From Streptomyces sp. ISL-98 (GTDB taxonomy: Bacteria; Actinomycetota; Actinomycetes; Streptomycetales; Streptomycetaceae), in assembly GCF_018614055.1 (NCBI RefSeq), contig NZ_JAGGPB010000014.1, positions 62,001 to 126,000 on the forward strand: DNA of 64,000 nt. The letters run 5' to 3'. Positions 58,672 to 64,000 of the stretch are shown here, piece by piece. The notes below the pieces were generated by a model. It made no database searches, had not been told where the DNA came from, and saw only the letters and a list, made by a program, of their open reading frames with translations. Made by a program: the position numbers and the translations under genes. How positions within the stretch are numbered: position 1 is the stretch's first letter; each line of letters opens with the position of its first letter.

Positions 58672-58699
58672 GCCGGGCCGCCGGCCGCCGCCGCCCGGC
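58672..58699. terminator. Candidate convergent terminator
   Basis: GCCGGGC (58672-58678) and GCCCGGC (58693-58699) are 7-base arms with a 14-base GC-rich loop between convergent genes, abutting the reductase stop at 58700. Plausible, not strong. Confidence 0.45.
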
Positions 58700-59983
58700 T
58701 CAGGAGTTCGGCGCGACCTTCGCCAAGCCGTTGATAATGCGGTCCATCGCGTCGCCGCCCGTCGGGTCCGTCAGGTTGGCCAGCATCTTCAGCGTGAACT
58801 TCATCAGCACCGGGTGCGTCAGGCCGCGCTGGGTGGCGATCTTCATGACCTTCGGGTTGCCGATGAGCTTCACGAAGGCGCGGCCCAGCGTGTAGTAGCC
58901 GCCGTACGTGTCCTTGAGGATCTTCGGGTAGTTGTGGAGGGCGAGTTCGCGCTGGGCGGGGGTGGCGCGGGCGTTTGCCTGGACGATGACGTCCGCCGCG
59001 ATCTGGCCCGACTCCATCGCGTACGCGATGCCCTCGCCGTTGAACGGGTTCACCAGGCCGCCCGCGTCGCCCACCAGCAGCAGGCCCTTGGTGTAGTGCG
59101 GCTGGCGGTTGAAGGCCATCGGGAGCGCCGCGCCGCGGATCGGCATCGTCATGTTCTCCGGGGTGTAACCCCAGTCCTCCGGCATCGACGCGCACCACGC
59201 CTTGAGAACCTCGCGCCAGTCCAGCTCCCTGAACGCCTTGGAGGAGTTCAGGATGCCGAGGCCGACGTTGGACGTGCCGTCGCCCATGCCGAAGATCCAG
59301 CCGTAGCCCGGCAGGAGGCGGTCCTGCGGGCCCCGGCGGTCCCACAGCTCCAGCCACGACTCCAGGTAGTCGTCGTCGTGGCGGGGTGAGGTGAAGTACG
59401 TACGGACCGCGACGCCCATGGGGCGGTCCTCGCGGCGGTGCAGGCCCATCGCGAGGGAGAGGCGGGTCGAGTTGCCGTCGGCCGCGACGACCAGCGGGGC
59501 GTGGAAGGTGACCGGGGTCTTCTCCTCGCCCAGCTTGGCGTTGACGCCGGTGATCCGGCCCGTACGGGCGTCGATGATCGGCTCACCCACATTGCAGCGC
59601 TCGTGCAGGCGGGCGCCCGCCTTCTGCGCCTGGCGGGCGAGCTGCTCGTCGAAGTCGTCACGCTTGCGGACGAGTCCGTAGTCGGGGTACGAGGCCAAGT
59701 CCGGCCAGTCGAGCTGGAGACGGACGCCGCCGCCGATGATGCGCAGGCCCTTGTTGCGGAGCCAGCCCGCCTCTTCCGAGATGTCGATGCCCATGGACAC
59801 CAGCTGCTTGGTGGCGCGCGGCGTCAGGCCGTCGCCGCAGACCTTCTCGCGCGGGAACGCGGTCTTTTCGAGGAGCAGGACGTCGAGTCCGGCCTTCGCC
59901 AGGTAATACGCGGTGGTGGAGCCGGCGGGTCCGGCCCCGACGACGATCACATCTGCGGTGTGCTCGGAGAGGGGCTCGGTCAC
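58700..59983 (-). CDS. Geranylgeranyl/menaquinone reductase-like flavoprotein
   Basis: A 427-residue FAD enzyme of the geranylgeranyl reductase family. The FAD motif GAGPAG is at 16-21, followed by FPREKVCGDGLTPRA, and GDAGGLVNPFNGEGIAYAMESG is the second FAD motif. The mycobacterial counterpart MenJ saturates a menaquinone isoprene unit, and MenG is encoded nearby here, so I infer that role. The GTG at 59983 is chosen because GGGAG lies eight bases upstream and the earlier residues do not match the family. Confidence 0.88.
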   Translation of the reverse strand: MTEPLSEHTADVIVVGAGPAGSTTAYYLAKAGLDVLLLEKTAFPREKVCGDGLTPRATKQLVSMGIDISEEAGWLRNKGLRIIGGGVRLQLDWPDLASYPDYGLVRKRDDFDEQLARQAQKAGARLHERCNVGEPIIDARTGRITGVNAKLGEEKTPVTFHAPLVVAADGNSTRLSLAMGLHRREDRPMGVAVRTYFTSPRHDDDYLESWLELWDRRGPQDRLLPGYGWIFGMGDGTSNVGLGILNSSKAFRELDWREVLKAWCASMPEDWGYTPENMTMPIRGAALPMAFNRQPHYTKGLLLVGDAGGLVNPFNGEGIAYAMESGQIAADVIVQANARATPAQRELALHNYPKILKDTYGGYYTLGRAFVKLIGNPKVMKIATQRGLTHPVLMKFTLKMLANLTDPTGGDAMDRIINGLAKVAPNS

Positions 59984-60106
59984 GGCGGGATCTCCCGTAA
60001 GACTCGGCGTCGCGTGCCGTGGCGGCACAGGTCATGGGCAGTCTATGGGGACGTTTTGATCACCGGACCGAAGGGTGCGTGCGAGCGTGGGTGCGTGCGC
60101 GGCCGG

Positions 60107-62446
60107 TCAGTTCAGGGACCAGGTGGCCACGGCCGCGTCGAAGGTCTTCCGCGCGTACTGCCAGTCCCGGTCCCTTGCCTTGGTGTAGATCGAGTAGTCG
60201 GTGCCGTTCTCGGCGATGTAGCCCTGGTCGATCGCGTGGAGCGTCTCGCCGGTCTGCTTGTCCGTGTACGTGTACTCCCAGATCGCGCCGGCGCGGCCCT
60301 GGAAAGTGTTCCGCTCCAGGCGCAGGCGCTTGAAGTCCTTCTGGTTCGCCTTGGCGTTCTTCTCCAGAGCGAGGAAATTCTCGTACGAGGAGGCGTACGG
60401 AGGGTCCTGTACGACACCGATGAGCAGGTGCTCCATGCCGGTGGAACCGGCGTACGTGATCTGCCCGCCTTCGGCGGTCTGGCGCGACCAGAGCTCTGGG
60501 ATGGCGAGGGAGAAACCGGCGCTGTCCGTCACTTGCCGGAAGCCCTTGGGAACACTCCCGGAGGAAGCGGAGGTCTCGGGCGCCGAAGGCGACTCGGAGG
60601 GCTCGGGCGCGGACTCGGACGGGGAGGCGGACGGGGTCGGGGACGGCGAACTACTGGACTGGCTCGCGCCGCCGGTAGGACGGTTGCTCTCGGCCACAGC
60701 GGGCTTGTCGTCCCGCGACGCCTGCCGCGACGTGTCCTCGCCGTCGCCCTGGAGCAGCAGGACACCGGCGGTGGCGCCGCCCCCGATGAGGAATGCGGCG
60801 CCAAGGGTCCCGACCCAGAGGAGCACGCGACTCTTGCGCTCGGGCGCGGGAGCGGGGACCGGGGCGGCGGCGGGGTTCGTCGTGTACGGCCCGGATGGGG
60901 CGGTAGCGGTCGCCATAGCCTCCAGCGGCACGGACGCGGGCCCGGGCCCGGGCTGCGCGTGCTGAGCGGGGAGCGGCGTCTGGCCGGGCAGCGTGCCATG
61001 GCCCGGCGCCGGAATTTGGTCCGGCAGCGGGGCGTAGCCGGCCAGGAGCACGTGGCCACGTTCTGCCGGGTGTCCCGGCACCCGTACCCACCTGCCCAGA
61101 TACGGCGCCGCCAACACCGCGCCCGCCGTCCACAGCAGTCCGAACAGCAGCGCGTCCGGCACGCTGGGGGACACCTCTGCCGCGCCGCCCGCTCCGCCGA
61201 GGTCCGCCACCTCTCCCGAGACGTCGACGGACACCCCCGTGAAGCCGGTGAAGAGCAGGTACATGGCGAGGAAGAAGGCCGCCGTCAGCACCTGTTCGCG
61301 GCGGTCCGCCGAGCGTCGCGCCGTCCACAGGGCCAGCGTGAGTGCGCACACCACACCCAGCGCCACCGCGCCCGTCACCGCCCAGCCGCCCTGTACGTCG
61401 CCCAGCTCGGAGAGGCCGAAGTTGCCGTGCTGGATGCCGTCGCCGAAGTAACTGACCTGGCCCTGGACGTCGTACTCCACCGGTACGCCCCAGCTCAGCC
61501 CGAGCACCATCAGCCCGATGTTCGGCAGGATCGGGAGCGCGATCAGGAGCGCCTGGCCGTCTACGTCCTCGGCCGTCGCGTACGCGATGAAGCCGACCAG
61601 CGTGCACAGCGCGAGGACCGCGCCGAGCGCCCGTACCGCCGTGCCGAGCGCGCGTACGGCCGCACCCGCCGCCGGTCGCTGCGCGATCCACTGCGTGAGG
61701 TCGTCGCGCTGGAGAACGCCGGCGGTGACCGCGAGCGAGAGCACCAGCGCGCCGAGGGTGGCCAGGAGAGGCGAGGAGGAGACTTCTACTACGCCCGCGA
61801 TCGATGGTTGGGCGAACAGGCCCAGGACCAGCACCCCGGCCGTGGCGAGCAAGGTGATACGTACGGCCGCTTCCAGCCCTGCGGTACGCCCCTGCTCCTG
61901 CGCCGTCAGCCGCGTGCGCAGCATCCGCGCGCCGATGAGGACCGCGCCGACCCACAGGACGGTGATGGTCAGCGGCACGAGGGAGAGCGTCGCCCCGCCC
62001 GCCGCCGCGATGTCGGAAGAAGAACCGGGGCCGAAGCCGTCGCTACCGCCGCCGTACTGCGACGACGCCGCCGCCCCCACCTCGAAGCCGCCGCCGAACG
62101 CCTGGAGCAGCAGCGCCAGCGCGATGCGCAGCCGGTCGCTCCAGCCGACGACCACTTCGCCGTCCTCCTGGCCGTACGACGGGACGGCCAGCGCCACCGC
62201 CATGACGAGCAGCATCCCGACGGGCCAGGCGGCGGCCCTGGCCGCGGACGCCCAGTCGCCCCGGAAAGCGCGCCCGAAGAACTGGCCGACGGGAGAAGGC
62301 CGCGCGGGCCCCGGAGCGTACACAGGCGGCGGGGGCGGAGGGGGCGGCAACGGCGCCCCGGCCTGCGGCCGTTCGTGCCCGCAACTCATGCAGAAGCGGG
62401 CCTCGTCAGGGGTCTGCGTCCCGCAGTTCGGGCAGTGCAACGGCAT
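60107..62446 (-). CDS. Zinc-ribbon polytopic membrane protein with extracytoplasmic C-terminal domain
   Basis: A 779-residue protein. A zinc ribbon (CPNCGTQ... CMSCGHE, residues 5-24) and a Pro-rich stretch are followed by about ten hydrophobic helices (about 75-445). A Pro/Ala/Gly-rich linker, one more helix (about 545-570) and a Ser/Pro/Glu linker lead to a C-terminal domain (about 635-779) with GFSLAIPELWSRQ and ENFLALEKNAKANQKDFKRLRLE. That C-terminal domain resembles those on the outside of Streptomyces serine/threonine kinases. No kinase domain is present. The ATG follows GGAG. Role unknown. Confidence 0.72.
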   Translation of the reverse strand: MPLHCPNCGTQTPDEARFCMSCGHERPQAGAPLPPPPPPPPVYAPGPARPSPVGQFFGRAFRGDWASAARAAAWPVGMLLVMAVALAVPSYGQEDGEVVVGWSDRLRIALALLLQAFGGGFEVGAAASSQYGGGSDGFGPGSSSDIAAAGGATLSLVPLTITVLWVGAVLIGARMLRTRLTAQEQGRTAGLEAAVRITLLATAGVLVLGLFAQPSIAGVVEVSSSPLLATLGALVLSLAVTAGVLQRDDLTQWIAQRPAAGAAVRALGTAVRALGAVLALCTLVGFIAYATAEDVDGQALLIALPILPNIGLMVLGLSWGVPVEYDVQGQVSYFGDGIQHGNFGLSELGDVQGGWAVTGAVALGVVCALTLALWTARRSADRREQVLTAAFFLAMYLLFTGFTGVSVDVSGEVADLGGAGGAAEVSPSVPDALLFGLLWTAGAVLAAPYLGRWVRVPGHPAERGHVLLAGYAPLPDQIPAPGHGTLPGQTPLPAQHAQPGPGPASVPLEAMATATAPSGPYTTNPAAAPVPAPAPERKSRVLLWVGTLGAAFLIGGGATAGVLLLQGDGEDTSRQASRDDKPAVAESNRPTGGASQSSSSPSPTPSASPSESAPEPSESPSAPETSASSGSVPKGFRQVTDSAGFSLAIPELWSRQTAEGGQITYAGSTGMEHLLIGVVQDPPYASSYENFLALEKNAKANQKDFKRLRLERNTFQGRAGAIWEYTYTDKQTGETLHAIDQGYIAENGTDYSIYTKARDRDWQYARKTFDAAVATWSLN

Positions 62447-62566
62447 GGGGGCTCCAGAAGCGGGTGAGCGGGGAGGGGAAGGTCAGTGGGAAGAGCGGTT
62501 CCCTTGTGAACTGACTTATCTTCCCTGCCCGGCGGTTCCCGTCAACTCCCTTACCGCGCCCGGCAG

Positions 62567-63484
62567 CTAAAAGACCGACAGGCCCGTCAGCGTCGTGAAC
62601 CGGTCCAGCGCCGCCACCCCTGCCACCGAGTTCCCGCGCCGGTCCAGGCCCGGGCTCCATACGCACAGCGTGCACCGGCCCGGCACGACCGCGACGATCC
62701 CGCCGCCCACTCCGCTCTTGCCCGGCAGCCCGACCCGGTGGGCGAACTCGCCGGCCGCGTCGTACGTACCGCAGGTCAGCATCACGGCATTGATCTGCTT
62801 GGCCTCGCTGCGGGTCAGCAGCCGGGAGCCGTCGGCGCGCAGTCCGTGGCGGGCCAGGAAGCGGGCCGCGAGTGCCAGGTCGGCGCAGCTCATCTCGATC
62901 GCGCACTGCCAGAAGTAGTGGTCGAGGAGCGTGGGGACAGGGTTGGTGATGTTGCCGTACGACGCCATGAAGTGCGCCAGGGCGGCATTACGGTCGCCGT
63001 GCGTGGACTCCGACTCGGCGACCTGCGGGTCGAAGGCCAGGTCCGGGTTGCCGCTCTCCTGCCGCAGGAAGTCCAGGAGTTCGCTGCTCGCGTCGCCGGT
63101 CAGGCTCTGGAGGCGGTCGGTGACGACGAGCGCGCCCGCGTTGATGAAGGGGTTGCGCGGGATGCCGTTCTCGTACTCCAGCTGGACGAGCGAGTTGAAG
63201 GGGTTGCCGGAGGGCTCACGGCCGACGTGCTTCCAGAGGCTGTCGCCGCCGGAGGCCAGGGCCAGCGCGAGGGCGAAGACCTTGGTGATCGACTGGGTGG
63301 AGAAGGGGCGCTGCCAGTCCCCCACTCCGTACACATTGCCGTCGATGTCCGCGACGGCCATGCCGAAGCGGCGCGGGTCGACCTTGGCGAGCGCCGGGAT
63401 GTACTCGGCCGTCCTGCCGCTGCCGATCAGCTGCGAGACGTCCTGCGCGATCTGTTCCAGGAGCGCCTGGTAGTCCATGGCCAT
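62567..63484 (-). CDS. glsA: Glutaminase A
   Basis: A 305-residue enzyme of the serine-dependent glutaminase family, converting glutamine to glutamate and ammonia. Ser65 and Lys68 in FSTQSITKVFAL are the catalytic pair; NPFNSLVQLEYENGIPRNPFINAGALV and PGKSGVGGGIVAVVPGR are also typical. The ATG at 63484 is used; the ATG two codons later is as good. It starts nine bases after menG, so the two are probably co-transcribed. Length is normal (about 305-310). Confidence 0.94.
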   Translation of the reverse strand: MAMDYQALLEQIAQDVSQLIGSGRTAEYIPALAKVDPRRFGMAVADIDGNVYGVGDWQRPFSTQSITKVFALALALASGGDSLWKHVGREPSGNPFNSLVQLEYENGIPRNPFINAGALVVTDRLQSLTGDASSELLDFLRQESGNPDLAFDPQVAESESTHGDRNAALAHFMASYGNITNPVPTLLDHYFWQCAIEMSCADLALAARFLARHGLRADGSRLLTRSEAKQINAVMLTCGTYDAAGEFAHRVGLPGKSGVGGGIVAVVPGRCTLCVWSPGLDRRGNSVAGVAALDRFTTLTGLSVF

Positions 63485-63493
63485 GAGGGCGGG

Positions 63494-64000
63494 TTACTGG
63501 GCCTTCGTGCCACGGTGCAGCGCCACCACGCCGCCCGTCAGGTTCCGCCACGCGACCTTCGACCAGCCCGCCCGCTGGAGGCGGGCCGCCAGGGCCGGCT
63601 GGTCGGGCCACTCGCGGATGGACTCGGCGAGGTAGACGTACGCGTCGGGGTTCGAGGAGACCGCTGTCGCGACCGGCGGCAGCGCCCGCATCAGGTACTC
63701 CATGTACACCGTCCGGAACGGCGCCCACGTCGGCTGCGAGAACTCGCAGATCACGACCCGCCCGCCCGGCTTCGTCACCCGGTACAGCTCGCGCAGCGCC
63801 GCATCCGTGTCCTGTACGTTCCGCAGCCCGAAGGAGATCGTCACGGCGTCGAAGGTGTCGTCGCGGAAGGGCAGCTTCGTCGCGTCGCCCGCCGTGAAGG
63901 GAAATTGCGGGTGGCGCTTCTTCCCCTCCTTCAGCATGCCGATGGAGAAGTCGCACGGCACGACGTACGCCCCGGTCGCCGCGAAAGGCAGCGACGACGT
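63494..64000 (-). CDS. menG: Demethylmenaquinone methyltransferase, C-terminal part (5' end outside window)
   Basis: The visible 168 residues are the C-terminal part of a class I SAM methyltransferase of the UbiE/MenG family. DFSIGML and [28 protein letters not shown] are MenG signatures; [14 protein letters not shown] and the final [14 protein letters not shown] also match. The frame runs to base 64000, and the GTG at 63961 is internal. It methylates demethylmenaquinone in the last ring step of menaquinone synthesis, at the membrane. Confidence 0.93.
   Translation of the reverse strand, partial: TSSLPFAATGAYVVPCDFSIGMLKEGKKRHPQFPFTAGDATKLPFRDDTFDAVTISFGLRNVQDTDAALRELYRVTKPGGRVVICEFSQPTWAPFRTVYMEYLMRALPPVATAVSSNPDAYVYLAESIREWPDQPALAARLQRAGWSKVAWRNLTGGVVALHRGTKAQ

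Noticed and set aside
59438..62467. Thousand-codon plus-strand frame opposite the reductase and membrane protein genes
   Set aside because: Antisense shadow with low-complexity Arg/Gly/Gln composition; the minus-strand genes have clear domains and starts.

Overview
High-GC DNA with GTG starts, GTGA/ATGA stop-start overlaps, TANNNT-type promoters and actinobacterial families (XRE plus DUF397 pair, CGNR zinc finger, NlpC/P60, a Streptomyces griseus aminopeptidase homologue, 14-gene nuo operon) points to a Streptomyces chromosome. The gene order resembles what I remember of the S. coelicolor core region around its two nuo loci; no search was run. No tRNA, rRNA, IS element, CRISPR array or origin was seen.

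Layout. 1-2000: permease tail, then htpX-yccF. 2060-11774 (minus): a second, shortened complex I operon, nuoA2-B2-C2-H2-I2-J2-K2-L2-M2-N2, with no D, E, F or G gene. 11955-15529 (plus): two paralogous sensor kinases and one NarL-type regulator. 15747-18759 (plus): korAB, a 2-oxoacid:ferredoxin oxidoreductase. 18989-23760: EamA transporter, SRPBCC/CGNR/VOC divergon, two secreted proteins including an M28 aminopeptidase. 23873-29355 (minus): LolA-like protein with an ABC exporter, secreted CHRD protein, polyprenyl diphosphate synthase. 29621-32105 (minus): flavoprotein plus ATP-grasp ligase. 32278-33504: fumarylacetoacetase. 33750-35765 (minus): RecQ. 35916-51863 (minus): complete nuoA-N operon preceded by a Rex-type operator. 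52589-58654: NlpC/P60 hydrolase, AraC-family remnant, serine hydrolase, HTH/zinc-ribbon protein, WhiJ-like XRE plus DUF397, RHH/PIN toxin-antitoxin pair. 58700-64000 (minus): geranylgeranyl reductase, zinc-ribbon membrane protein, glutaminase, menG/ubiE (cut by the right edge).

How it works together. The window is largely respiratory. The 14-subunit complex I oxidises NADH and reduces menaquinone. Polyprenyl synthase, the MenJ-like reductase and MenG/UbiE can make and saturate that menaquinone. The second complex lacks the NADH module and also NuoD, yet keeps its pump residues, the NuoB N2 cysteines and the NuoI clusters. It lies beside a ferredoxin-reducing KorAB, so ferredoxin-driven pumping is the most interesting testable idea here. 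Most other genes are accessory or regulatory, many with visible palindromic operators.
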